Of a stretch of 64,000 bases of DNA, positions 26,169-34,190 are shown one piece after another. Location: the NCBI RefSeq assembly GCF_001514145.1, contig NZ_KQ948663.1, positions 100,247-164,246 of the forward strand, in the 5' to 3' direction. Within the stretch, counting starts at the first letter, position 1. Every line of letters starts with the position of its first letter. The notes below the pieces were generated by a model. That model saw nothing but the letters and a program-made list of their open reading frames with translations, was not told the DNA's origin and made no database searches. A program made the translations under genes and the position numbers. The stretch is from Streptomyces canus (GTDB taxonomy: Bacteria > Actinomycetota > Actinomycetes > Streptomycetales > Streptomycetaceae).

Positions 26169-26957
26169 ATGCTTTCGGCCAAGAGTCTGTTCCAGGAGAT
26201 CCTCGACAACGACGAGTCCTTCCGGCTGTTCTGCTCCATCGCGGCCAGCGGGGAGTCGCAGGGCGGATGGGAGAACGCCCGCATCGCGGCGCTGGTACCG
26301 CCCAGCGAGCGCGCACTCGCCCCCAAGATCACCCGGCACGGCGCCGACGAGGACAAGCACGGGCGGATCTTCAACGCCCTGATGAGGAAGCGCGGTCTCG
26401 AAGCCGTGCCCGTCCCGCCCGAGACGGACTACACGATGCTCCTGGAGAAGCACGGCATCGGCCTCGCCCACGAGAAGCTCAAGAGCGACGAGCCGCTGAC
26501 CGTGCAGGACATCGTCACCTACCTCGCCCACAGCAGGGTCACCGAACAGCGGGCCTCCGAACAGATGGAACTGCTGCGCAAGCACTTCGCCGACCACCCC
26601 GAGCTCGGCCGGGCGGTGAAGATGATCTCGGGCGACGAGGACAACCACCTCGCCTACTGCCACGAGGAACTGCTGCGCTTCGCCCACGCGGGCCACGGCC
26701 GCGCCATCCGGCACACGCTCAGGGAGTGCGCGCTGGCCGAGATCCGCGTCTACCGGGACGTCAGCCTCGCGGTGATGGCCCACATGGGACGCATCCTCGG
26801 CTGGTCCCGGGCGAAGTCCGCGGTCCTCGCCGCGGGCATCCACGGCGTGTACGCCTACGAACGCGCCGCGGGCTGGCGCCGCATGGTCTCCCTGAAGCCG
26901 CCGGAGCGCCGGGACGCGCTCGGCGGACCCGCCACCTCGGCCCCCGAGTTCGCCTGA
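26169..26957 (+). CDS. ferritin-like diiron-fold protein (262 aa)
   Basis: This is a four-helix-bundle protein of the ferritin-like superfamily. Candidate metal ligands are in RHGADEDKHGRIF (ExxH) and in ISGDEDNHLAYCHEE (DxxH), with further Glu in the first helix (ILDNDESFRLF). The C-terminal third has a helix-rich segment ending in a disordered tail. The reaction is unknown; it could be an oxidase, hydroxylase or iron-handling protein. I chose the ATG at 26169 (MLSAKSLFQEIL), with GAGAGG about ten bases upstream. The longer upstream open frame is low-complexity without family features. It is convergent with corA, with seven bases between the stops. Confidence 0.8.
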   Translation: MLSAKSLFQEILDNDESFRLFCSIAASGESQGGWENARIAALVPPSERALAPKITRHGADEDKHGRIFNALMRKRGLEAVPVPPETDYTMLLEKHGIGLAHEKLKSDEPLTVQDIVTYLAHSRVTEQRASEQMELLRKHFADHPELGRAVKMISGDEDNHLAYCHEELLRFAHAGHGRAIRHTLRECALAEIRVYRDVSLAVMAHMGRILGWSRAKSAVLAAGIHGVYAYERAAGWRRMVSLKPPERRDALGGPATSAPEFA

Positions 26958-26964
26958 GCACCCA

Positions 26965-27960
26965 CTACAGCCAGCCCCGGCGCTTGAACAGCCGGTACAG
27001 CAGCACTTCCAGAACGCCCATCAGCGCGATCACCGCCGGATACGCCCACACCCAGTGCAGCTCCGGCATGTGGTCGAAGTTCATGCCGTAGATCCCCGCG
27101 ATCATCGTGGGGACCGCCGCCATGGCCGCCCACGCGGAGATCTTCCGCATGTCGTCGTTCTGCCGGACGCTCATCTGCGCGAGATGCGCCGACAGGACGT
27201 CCGACACCAGCCGGTCCAGGCCCTCCACCGACTCGTTCACGCGCGCGAGATGGTCGTTCACGTCCCGGAAGAAGGGCCGCGCCCTGTCGTTCACGAACGG
27301 CACCGTCCCGCCGTACGCCCCCACGCCCGCGAGCCGGGTCAGCGGCATCGAGAGCGGGACGGTGGCGCGGCGGAACTCCAGGATCTGCCGCTTGAAGCCG
27401 TAGATCCGGGACGCGGTGTGCCGCGAGCCGCCGCCGTCCGGCGAGAACACCTCCGCCTCCAGCTCCTCCAGGTCGGTCGCCAGCTCCGTCGCCACCTCCA
27501 GGTAGTGGTCCACGACGGCGTCGGCGACCGCGTACAACACCGAGGTGGGCCCCTTGCCGAGCAGCTGCGGCTCCTGCTCGAGGCGCTCCCGCACGGCCTT
27601 CAGCGGTGAGCCCACGCCATGACGGACCGTCACCACGAAGGCGTCGCCGAGGAAGAGCATGACCTCGCCGGTGGAGACGGTGTCGCTCTCCGGCTCGTAC
27701 ACCACCGGCTTGAGGACCACGAACAGCGAGTCGTCGTACACCTCCAGCTTGGGCCGCTGATGTGCCTTGAGAGCGTCCTCCACCGCCAGTGGGTGCAGTC
27801 CGAACTCCCTGGTGACCAGGTCGAACTCCTTCTCCGTCGGCTCGTGCAGCCCGATCCAGACGAACCCGCCCGCCGAGCGCGCCTCGTCCAGCGCGTCGGA
27901 CAGGTCCTCGGGCCCCTCCGAACGATGCCCCTCCCGATAGATGGCACAGTCAACGATCAC
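26965..27960 (-). CDS. corA: CorA-family magnesium/divalent cation channel (331 aa)
   Basis: This is a CorA-type 2-TM transporter. It has a cytosolic N-terminal alpha/beta domain (1-about 260), a long stalk helix, then TM1 ending in the signature GMNF (GIYGMNFDHMPELHW) and TM2 (AYPAVIALMGVLEVLLY) with a basic C-terminal tail KRRGW. It forms a pentameric Mg2+ (or Co2+/Ni2+) channel in the cytoplasmic membrane. The start is GTG, with GGGAGA about ten bases upstream. It is divergent from the phosphatase gene across a 62-base promoter region. Confidence 0.92.
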   Translation of the reverse strand: MIVDCAIYREGHRSEGPEDLSDALDEARSAGGFVWIGLHEPTEKEFDLVTREFGLHPLAVEDALKAHQRPKLEVYDDSLFVVLKPVVYEPESDTVSTGEVMLFLGDAFVVTVRHGVGSPLKAVRERLEQEPQLLGKGPTSVLYAVADAVVDHYLEVATELATDLEELEAEVFSPDGGGSRHTASRIYGFKRQILEFRRATVPLSMPLTRLAGVGAYGGTVPFVNDRARPFFRDVNDHLARVNESVEGLDRLVSDVLSAHLAQMSVRQNDDMRKISAWAAMAAVPTMIAGIYGMNFDHMPELHWVWAYPAVIALMGVLEVLLYRLFKRRGWL

Positions 27961-28009
27961 GGAGTGTGTTCTCCCGTCGCTCGAAGGACGCCGGGGTCCG
28001 GCGTACGCC

Positions 28010-28015
28010 TACCCT
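28010..28015 (+). promoter_or_regulatory. -10 box (TACCCT) for leaderless phosphatase mRNA
   Basis: TACCCT ends seven bases before the ATG at 28023, with no Shine-Dalgarno sequence. Confidence 0.5.
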
Positions 28016-28022
28016 GGGCCGC

Positions 28023-28709
28023 ATGCCCACGTTGATCCTTGTCAGGCACGGACGATCCACCGCGAACACCGAGGGACTGCTCGCCGGGTGGACGCCCGGC
28101 GTGGCCCTCGACGAGCGCGGCACCGCACAGGCCGCCTCGCTGCCCGGACGGCTCGAAGGAGTGCCGATCTCCGAAGTCGTCGCCAGCCCCCTCCAGCGCT
28201 GTCAGGAAACGATTCAGCCGCTGCTCGACGCCCGGCCCGGCCTCCCGGCGCACAGCGAGGAACGCATCGGGGAGTGCCACTACGGCGACTGGTCCGGCCG
28301 CAAGCTCGCGGAGCTGGGGGACGAGCCGCTCATGGAGGTCGTCCAGGCGCATCCGTCGGCGGCCGCGTTTCCCGGCGGCGAGTCCATGCGCGCGATGCAG
28401 ACGCGGGCGGCGGAGGCCGTACGCGAGTGGAACGCGCGCGTGGAGCGCGATCACGGAGCCGACGCCGTCTATCTGCTGTGCTCGCACGGCGACATCATCA
28501 AGTCGCTCGTCGCGGACGCACTGGGTCTTCATCTCGACCTCTTCCAGAGGATCTCTGTCGAACCGTGTTCCATCACTGTCATCCGATACACACGTCTGCG
28601 GCCATTTCTCCTCCGCCTCGGCGACACCGGTGACTTCGCGTCCCTGGTGCCGCGCGAGGAGGCCGCGGGCGGTGACGCCCCGGTCGGTGGTGGTGCGGGC
28701 GCACCGTGA
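28023..28709 (+). CDS. histidine phosphatase, MSMEG_4193 family (228 aa)
   Basis: This is a phosphoglycerate-mutase-like phosphatase. The phosphohistidine motif is LVRHGRSTAN at the N-terminus, and the second catalytic His is in LLCSHGDIIKSL. The middle has GECHYGDWSG with the catalytic acid. The substrate is unknown. In actinobacteria, this gene, the DUF3090 gene and the SCO1664-family gene form a conserved row near mshC (Rv2135c-Rv2130c in M. tuberculosis), as here. The start is set by the LVRHG-type N-terminus and the leaderless promoter spacing. The tail (about 205-228) is Gly/Ala-rich. Confidence 0.88.
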   Translation: MPTLILVRHGRSTANTEGLLAGWTPGVALDERGTAQAASLPGRLEGVPISEVVASPLQRCQETIQPLLDARPGLPAHSEERIGECHYGDWSGRKLAELGDEPLMEVVQAHPSAAAFPGGESMRAMQTRAAEAVREWNARVERDHGADAVYLLCSHGDIIKSLVADALGLHLDLFQRISVEPCSITVIRYTRLRPFLLRLGDTGDFASLVPREEAAGGDAPVGGGAGAP

Positions 28710-28796
28710 TCGTCGGGCGCAGTAGGGTGAAGCGGTTCACGCAAGCGCGTTCACGCATGGACGTTCCCGTACTCACGAATCCAATGGAGACAGGAC

Positions 28797-29387
28797 GTGT
28801 CCCGTCAGGTGTTCCTCTATGACCCGCCGGACCGCTTCGTGGCCGGCACGGTCGGACTGCCCGGGCGCCGTACGTTCTTCCTCCAGGCCACGGCCGGCCC
28901 CCGAGTGACCAGCGTGGCCCTGGAGAAGACGCAGGTGGCCGCTCTCGCCGAGCGGATGGAAGAACTCCTCGACGAGGTCGTGCGCCGCAGCGGCGGCAGC
29001 GCCCCGGTGCCGGCGGTGTCGCCCACCGACGTCGCCGACACCGCCCCCCTCGACACCCCCGTCGAGGAGGAGTTCCGGGTCGGCACCATGGCCCTCGCCT
29101 GGGACGGCGAGGAGCAGCGCATGATCGTCGAGGCGCAGGCCCTCGTGGAGCTGGAGGCCGAATCCGAGGAGGACCTCGCCGAGGCCGAGGAGAAACTCCT
29201 CCAGGACGAGGAGAACGGGCCCCCGATGCTGCGGGTCCGCCTCACCGGCGCGCAGGCCAGGGCCTTCGCCAAGCGCGCCCTGGACGTCGTCAACGCCGGG
29301 CGGCCGCCGTGCCCGCTGTGCAGCCTCCCGCTCGACCCGGAAGGACACGTATGTCCGCGCCAGAACGGATACCGCCGCGGAGCGTGA
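28797..29387 (+). CDS. DUF3090 family protein (196 aa)
   Basis: This is a conserved actinobacterial protein of unknown function. The N-terminus SRQVFLYDPPDRFVAGTVG and the C-terminal zinc-ribbon-like CPLCSLPLDPEGHVCPRQNG (CxxC...C) are family features; the Cys pair may bind a metal. The middle is Glu-rich. The GTG start has GGAGACAGGAC upstream. It sits in the phosphatase-DUF3090-SCO1664-mshC row, which links it loosely with mycothiol-era genes. The next gene begins inside its 3' end. Confidence 0.9.
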   Translation: MSRQVFLYDPPDRFVAGTVGLPGRRTFFLQATAGPRVTSVALEKTQVAALAERMEELLDEVVRRSGGSAPVPAVSPTDVADTAPLDTPVEEEFRVGTMALAWDGEEQRMIVEAQALVELEAESEEDLAEAEEKLLQDEENGPPMLRVRLTGAQARAFAKRALDVVNAGRPPCPLCSLPLDPEGHVCPRQNGYRRGA

Positions 29388-30169
29388 CCACGGCAGAGCT
29401 GCTCGCCAGGGGCGAGCTGACGGTTCGCGGACAGATCCGGGACGCGTCCAACGCGGTGCTGCACTGCTCCGTCTCCCACGACGGCCAGGAGGCGCTCTGC
29501 GTCTACAAGCCGGTCCGTGGCGAGAGGCCCCTCTGGGACTTCCCGGACGGCACCCTCGCCCAGCGCGAGGTCGCCGCCTACGAGGTGTCCGAGGCGACCG
29601 GCTGGGGCCTGGTGCCGCCCACCGTGCTGCGGGACGGGCCCTACGGCGAGGGCATGTGCCAGTTGTGGATCGAGGCCGTGCCGGGCAGTGAACTGCTCGC
29701 CCTGGTCGACGCCGAGGAACCCGAGCCCGGCTGGAAGGCCATCGGCCTCGCCGAGGTCGACCAAGGCAGAACCGCGCTTCTGGTGCACGCGGACGACGAG
29801 CGCCTGCGCAGGCTCGCGGTCCTCGACGCGGTGATCAACAACGCGGACCGCAAGGGCGGTCATCTGCTGCCCGCCGAGGGCGGCCGTCTCTACGGCATCG
29901 ATCACGGAGTGACGTTCAACACCGAGAACAAGCTCCGCACGCTCCTGTGGGGCTGGGCCGGGGAACCCCTGACGGGAGAGGCGGTCGACGTCCTCAAGAG
30001 CCTCAAGGAGACGCTCGGCCCCTCGGGAGCGCTCGCCCGGCGTCTCGCCGTACTGATCACCGCCGCCGAACTCGACGCCACGCGCGCGCGTGTAGAGGCG
30101 CTGCTGGACTCCGGGAAGCACCCGGAACCGAGCGGTGAGTGGCCGGCCATTCCCTGGCCGCCCGTTTAG
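29351..30169 (+). CDS. SCO1664-family protein, PI-kinase-like fold (272 aa)
   Basis: This is the SCO1664 (TIGR03843-type) family, distantly related to phosphatidylinositol 3/4-kinase catalytic domains. The visible features are VYKPVRGERPLWDFP (candidate Lys), LDAVINNADRKGGHLL (catalytic-loop-like D..N..DRK) and YGIDHGVTFN (metal-binding D). That pattern suggests a phosphotransferase, but no substrate is known. The ATG at 29351 (with GGAAGGA upstream) overlaps DUF3090 by 37 bases. A GTG at 29384, overlapping the DUF3090 stop as GTGA, is an alternative start. Confidence 0.85.
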   Translation: MSAPERIPPRSVTTAELLARGELTVRGQIRDASNAVLHCSVSHDGQEALCVYKPVRGERPLWDFPDGTLAQREVAAYEVSEATGWGLVPPTVLRDGPYGEGMCQLWIEAVPGSELLALVDAEEPEPGWKAIGLAEVDQGRTALLVHADDERLRRLAVLDAVINNADRKGGHLLPAEGGRLYGIDHGVTFNTENKLRTLLWGWAGEPLTGEAVDVLKSLKETLGPSGALARRLAVLITAAELDATRARVEALLDSGKHPEPSGEWPAIPWPPV

Positions 30170-30258
30170 CAGCACACTGCACACAGGCCCGTACCGCGCA
30201 AGAAGGCCTTACCGGCCATCCGGCCCGGTCCGGTTCGTATACGGAACATCCGTCCGGT

Positions 30259-30264
30259 TAGGCT
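30259..30264 (+). promoter_or_regulatory. -10 box (TAGGCT) for leaderless mshC mRNA
   Basis: TAGGCT ends six bases before the mshC ATG, and there is no Shine-Dalgarno sequence. Confidence 0.55.
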
Positions 30265-30270
30265 CATGAC

Positions 30271-31500
30271 ATGCATGCCTGGCCCGCTTCCGAGGTCCCC
30301 GCCCTGCCTGGTCAGGGCCGCGACCTGAGGATCCACGACACCGCGACCGGTGGCTTGGTCTCCCTCGACCCCGGTCCCGTCGCCCGTCTCTACGTCTGCG
30401 GCATCACGCCGTACGACGCCACCCACATGGGGCACGCGGCGACCTACAACGCGTTCGACCTCGTGCAGCGCGTGTGGCTCGACACCAAGCGCCAGGTTCA
30501 CTACGTCCAGAACGTCACCGACATCGACGATCCGCTCCTCGAGCGCGCCGAGCGGGACAGCCTCGACTGGGCCGCCCTCGCCGAGAAGGAGACGGCCCTG
30601 TTCCGCGAGGACATGACCGCCCTGCGGATGCTGCCCCCGCAGCACTACATCGGCGCGGTCGAGGCGATACCCGGGATCGTGCCGCTCGTCGAGCGGCTGC
30701 GGGACGCCGGTGCCGCGTACGAGCTCGAAGGGGACGTGTACTTCTCCGTCGAGTCCGACCCGAACTTCGGCAAGGTCTCGAACCTCGACGCGGCCGCCAT
30801 GCGGCTGCTGTCCGCCGAGCGCGGCGGCGACCCGGACCGTCCGGGCAAGAAGAACCCGCTGGACCCGATGCTGTGGATGGCCGCCCGCGAGGGCGAGCCC
30901 AGCTGGGACGGCGCCTCGCTCGGCCGGGGACGCCCCGGCTGGCACATCGAGTGCGTCGCGATCGCCCTCGACCACCTCGGCATGACCTTCGACGTCCAGG
31001 GCGGCGGCTCCGACCTCGCCTTCCCGCACCACGAGATGGGCGCCTCCCACGCCCAGGTGCTGACCGGCGAGTTCCCCATGGCCAAGGCGTACGTGCACGC
31101 CGGCATGGTCGCCCTCGACGGCGAGAAGATGTCCAAGTCCAAGGGCAACCTGGTCTTCGTGTCGCAGCTGCGGCGCGAGGGTGTCGACCCCGCGGCCATC
31201 CGGCTGGCGCTGCTCGCCCACCACTACCGGTCCGACTGGGAGTGGACCGACCAGGTCCTCCAGGACGCCGTGGACCGGCTGGGCCGCTGGCGTGCCGCCG
31301 TCTCCCGGCCCGACGGTCCGTCCGCCGAGACGCTCGTCGAGGAGGTCCGCGAGGCCCTCGCGAACGACCTGGACGCCCCCACCGCGCTGGCCGCCGTCGA
31401 CCGTTGGGCCGCCGCGCAGGAGGAGTGGGGCGGAGCCGACATGGGCGCGCCCGGCGTGGTGACACGTGCGGTGGACGCGTTGCTCGGCGTCGCGCTGTAA
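30271..31500 (+). CDS. mshC: mycothiol synthesis cysteine ligase MshC (409 aa)
   Basis: MshC joins cysteine to GlcN-Ins using ATP, the penultimate step of mycothiol synthesis in the actinobacterial cytosol. It is a class I cysteinyl-tRNA-synthetase homologue. The HIGH-like motif occurs as THMGHAATYN after YVCGITPYDA, whose Cys is a zinc ligand. HIECVAIALDHLG and FPHHEMG supply the remaining Zn ligands, and GEKMSKSKGN is the KMSKS loop. The length is typical of MshC and lacks the anticodon-binding domain of CysRS. It follows the SCO1664-family gene by 101 bases and has its own leaderless promoter. Confidence 0.96.
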   Translation: MHAWPASEVPALPGQGRDLRIHDTATGGLVSLDPGPVARLYVCGITPYDATHMGHAATYNAFDLVQRVWLDTKRQVHYVQNVTDIDDPLLERAERDSLDWAALAEKETALFREDMTALRMLPPQHYIGAVEAIPGIVPLVERLRDAGAAYELEGDVYFSVESDPNFGKVSNLDAAAMRLLSAERGGDPDRPGKKNPLDPMLWMAAREGEPSWDGASLGRGRPGWHIECVAIALDHLGMTFDVQGGGSDLAFPHHEMGASHAQVLTGEFPMAKAYVHAGMVALDGEKMSKSKGNLVFVSQLRREGVDPAAIRLALLAHHYRSDWEWTDQVLQDAVDRLGRWRAAVSRPDGPSAETLVEEVREALANDLDAPTALAAVDRWAAAQEEWGGADMGAPGVVTRAVDALLGVAL

Positions 31501-31517
31501 GGCCGTAGGGCCGTCCG

Positions 31518-31552
31518 GAAGGGGCGCTCCCCGCGGAGGGAAGCGCCCCTTC
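31518..31552 (+). terminator. terminator between mshC and the Gln-rich gene
   Basis: An inverted repeat (GAAGGGGCGCT ... AGCGCCCCTTC) lies between the convergent genes and can act on both strands. Confidence 0.7.
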
Positions 31553-31577
31553 GTCTGTCACGTGCCGGTCGTGCCGG

Positions 31578-32147
31578 TCAGATCCGCTGGATCCGCACGC
31601 TGCGCAGGACGTTCGGGGACTGGGTGTCCCAGATGCCGATCACCTGGTGACCGAACGCGAAGGCCTCCTGGATCTGCTGGTGGATCTGCGGGCTCGGGTT
31701 GTTCAGAACCCGGAACTGGTTGTTGATGCGCAGGAAGACCTGCTGGGGCTGGCCCTGGAGCGGGTGCACGATGTCGATGAACCCGTTCGCCACTCCGGCG
31801 GCGAGCGCCTGCGACTGGACCTGCTGGATCACCTGCTGGACCACGGACTGCGCGAGCTGCTGGAGCTGCTGCTGGTTCTGCTGCTCCATCTGCTGCGCCT
31901 GCTGGTCCTGCTGCTGTGTCTGCCCGAAGGGCTGCTGCTGTTGCTGCTGGCCGCCCAGCTGCTGCAACAGCTGCTGGAACGGTTGCTGCTGACCGAGCTG
32001 CTGGAGCTGCTCCATGGAGCCGGCACCCGTGCCGAAGCCCTGCTGGCCGCCCTGCGGTCCGAAGCCCTGCTGCTGGTAGGGCGAGGTCGTCGGGAACTGC
32101 TGACCCTGTTGCTGTCCCTGCTGGCCCATCTGCGGGGTGATGCTCAT
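31578..32147 (-). CDS. glutamine-rich low-complexity protein with C-terminal module shared with the neighbouring subtilase (189 aa)
   Basis: I know no named family for this. Residues 1-about 115 are dominated by Gln with Gly, Pro and Phe (for example QQLLQQLGGQQQQQQPFGQ), then a Gln-rich helix (QLAQSVVQQVIQQVQSQAL). Residues about 138-189 form a compact module with FRVLNNPSPQIHQQ, EAFAFG and VIGIWD. The last 50 residues of the adjacent S8 protease contain the same pattern (LNHPSPEIRQ, TAFAGG, VRVWFSDD), so the two proteins share a domain. It has no signal peptide or membrane segment. The Gln-rich part resembles prion-like or phase-separating sequence, which is inference. It is transcribed after the protease gene (49-base gap) and is probably co-transcribed. 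Confidence 0.75.
   Translation of the reverse strand: MSITPQMGQQGQQQGQQFPTTSPYQQQGFGPQGGQQGFGTGAGSMEQLQQLGQQQPFQQLLQQLGGQQQQQQPFGQTQQQDQQAQQMEQQNQQQLQQLAQSVVQQVIQQVQSQALAAGVANGFIDIVHPLQGQPQQVFLRINNQFRVLNNPSPQIHQQIQEAFAFGHQVIGIWDTQSPNVLRSVRIQRI
31852..32016. repeat. imperfect CTG/CAG trinucleotide tract inside the Gln-rich gene
   Basis: The plus strand is dense with CTG triplets in uneven runs of two to four, encoding Gln (CAG) on the minus strand. It is a likely site of slippage and length variation. Confidence 0.75.
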
Positions 32148-32196
32148 GCCGGTGTCACCTTCCGTGTGATGTGACGGGACGTGCCGTGCCGGACCG

Positions 32197-33915
32197 TCAG
32201 CCGGTGATCACCAGGCCGACGATCTCGTCGTCCGAGAACCACACCCGGACGTCGGGCCGTCCGCCCGCGAAGGCGGTATGGACCGCCTGTCGGATCTCGG
32301 GGGACGGGTGGTTGAGGTTGCGCCAGGCGCCGGCCACGAACAGGCGCAGGCGCGGCGGGAGTTCACGGGGATAGGGCAGAAGCTCGTCCCAGTACCGCTC
32401 GGCCTGGCCCGAGCCGACGGCCTCCGGCAGCAGCCGGGTGACCGCCGCCTTGATGTCGGGACGGTTGCCGATCCGCTGCGAGGCGGGACGGCCCGGTGCG
32501 TCCTGCTGCGGGGAGCCCGTGGCGCGCAGCACCGTACGGGCGCGTTCCGGGGACATCGGCGGCTGGCCGGCCGCCTTGAGCATGCCCTGCAGCGCGGCCA
32601 GCGCGCCGACCACCACCGGGGAGGCGGAGGACGTCCCGGAGAACGTGTCCGTGTACCAGGCGATCTCCTCGGGCCCGCCCTGAAGGTCGCCGGGCTTGTC
32701 CCAGAAGCCGCCGGTGGTCGTGACCTCGCGGCCCCAGCCCTGCGCGTCCACGCGCGCGCCGTAGTTGGAGAACGCCAGGCGAGAGCGGTCCGGGCCGTGG
32801 TCGCGGCCGTGCGTGCCGGGCGGCGGGGCACCCGCGCCGACCAGGACGGCACCGGAGGACTGGTTGGAGGGGTTGAACGGGTTGCGCCACCATGCGGGGA
32901 ACTCGTCGGGGCGGCGTTCGTAGACGGCGTCGTCGAGGGACTCGCCGCCGTTGCCCGCGGCCGCCGCGACGAGAACGCCTTTGGCGGTCGCGTACCGGAC
33001 GGCCGCGTAGTCGTCCGGCCACCACTCCAGCGCGATGTAGCCCTTCTGGTCGTCACGGATCTCGTGGTCGAACCGCGGCCCGGGACGGTGCAGTTCGACC
33101 AGGACGACGTCACCGGGGCCGAGCCGGTCGGCCGCCGCCTGGATCGCGGCGGCCGTGCCGATGCCCTGGAAGGACGCGGCCGCGGTCACCGCCTCCGGCA
33201 CGATCCCGGTCACTCCGCGCTCGCCCGGGTCGCCACCGATGACGCCGATCACGGCGGTGCCGTGGTTGCGCCAGGCCAGGTCGGTCAGCGGGGTGCCGAC
33301 GACCACACCGGCGAGTTTGGCCGCCAGGTCCTCGTGGCCCAGCTGCCAGGCGCCCTCGACGTCGATCACGGTCACCCCGTGACCCGTCCCACCGGGGCGC
33401 TGCCACGCCCAGTGGGCGTCGATCCCCTCGGGTGCGGGGCGCAGATAGCCCTGCCTGCCGGTGAAGTCGGGCGTGACGGGCGCGCCCTCCTTCAGCCGGC
33501 GGTCGTCGTCCACCGTCGCGGGCACGGCGGGCGGTTTGACGTACGCCGTGTCGATGCCCGGCAGCGCGGCGATCCGCGCCCGCAGTTCCACCGCCCGGTC
33601 CTCGCCGCCGCGTACCCGGTAGAACCGCGCGAGATCGGGCACGTCCTCGGCGCCCGGGACGGCGGACTGCTGGAGGCGCTCCTCGCTGCCGAACAGCGGC
33701 TCCAGGGCGAGCTGTTCGTCGCTGAGGAACATATTGAGGGCCGACACGTCCGCGCCCGCCGCGGAGCGGACGCCCTCGGCCCCGGCACGCAGCCGGGCCT
33801 CGGGGCGGGCGACGACGATCAGTTCCTGTTCGGCTCCCCGGTAGGTGAATCCCGCTCCGTCGGGGCCCGGCCCGGAGGCTCCCGGGCCCTGTGGCGGCTG
33901 TACCTGCTCGGTCAT
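32197..33915 (-). CDS. intracellular S8 (subtilisin-like) serine protease with C-terminal shared module (572 aa)
   Basis: The catalytic triad is intact: Asp185 in VTVIDVEGAW, His218 in WRNHGTAVIG and Ser429 in FSGTSSASPVVV, with oxyanion Asn322 in AAAAGNGG. Residues about 30-140 form an N-terminal region unlike a usual propeptide (ELIVVARPEARLRAGAEGVR and LNMFLSDEQLALEPLFG). Residues about 524-572 match the C-terminal module of the next gene product. No signal peptide or lipobox is seen at the N-terminus (MTEQVQPPQGPGASG), so the enzyme should act in the cytosol, unlike most Streptomyces subtilases. It is the first gene of a two-gene set with the Gln-rich protein, which is a candidate substrate, partner or scaffold. 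Confidence 0.88.
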   Translation of the reverse strand: MTEQVQPPQGPGASGPGPDGAGFTYRGAEQELIVVARPEARLRAGAEGVRSAAGADVSALNMFLSDEQLALEPLFGSEERLQQSAVPGAEDVPDLARFYRVRGGEDRAVELRARIAALPGIDTAYVKPPAVPATVDDDRRLKEGAPVTPDFTGRQGYLRPAPEGIDAHWAWQRPGGTGHGVTVIDVEGAWQLGHEDLAAKLAGVVVGTPLTDLAWRNHGTAVIGVIGGDPGERGVTGIVPEAVTAAASFQGIGTAAAIQAAADRLGPGDVVLVELHRPGPRFDHEIRDDQKGYIALEWWPDDYAAVRYATAKGVLVAAAAGNGGESLDDAVYERRPDEFPAWWRNPFNPSNQSSGAVLVGAGAPPPGTHGRDHGPDRSRLAFSNYGARVDAQGWGREVTTTGGFWDKPGDLQGGPEEIAWYTDTFSGTSSASPVVVGALAALQGMLKAAGQPPMSPERARTVLRATGSPQQDAPGRPASQRIGNRPDIKAAVTRLLPEAVGSGQAERYWDELLPYPRELPPRLRLFVAGAWRNLNHPSPEIRQAVHTAFAGGRPDVRVWFSDDEIVGLVITG

Positions 33916-34190
33916 CGGGTACCGCTCCCTTCGTCCGTGCGGGTTCTGCGGGTGCCTTCAGTGCCTTCCGGGGGACAACCAAGCACCGCAACGGCGGCTC
34001 GTCCAGCCCTGGTTCGCCAACTCGGTTTAGAAACAAGTTGATTGGGTAACGTGTGCAATCCGTCCAGAAACCGATGTCACGTCGCAATCCGGCCAAAGGC
34101 TGTGGAGACAGCCGTCATGTGATGGGGTGGGAGCTTCGCTCGCCCGTTCGGCCGGCTGTGCGCCGGCCCCCCCTTGCGGAAGGACGCACC

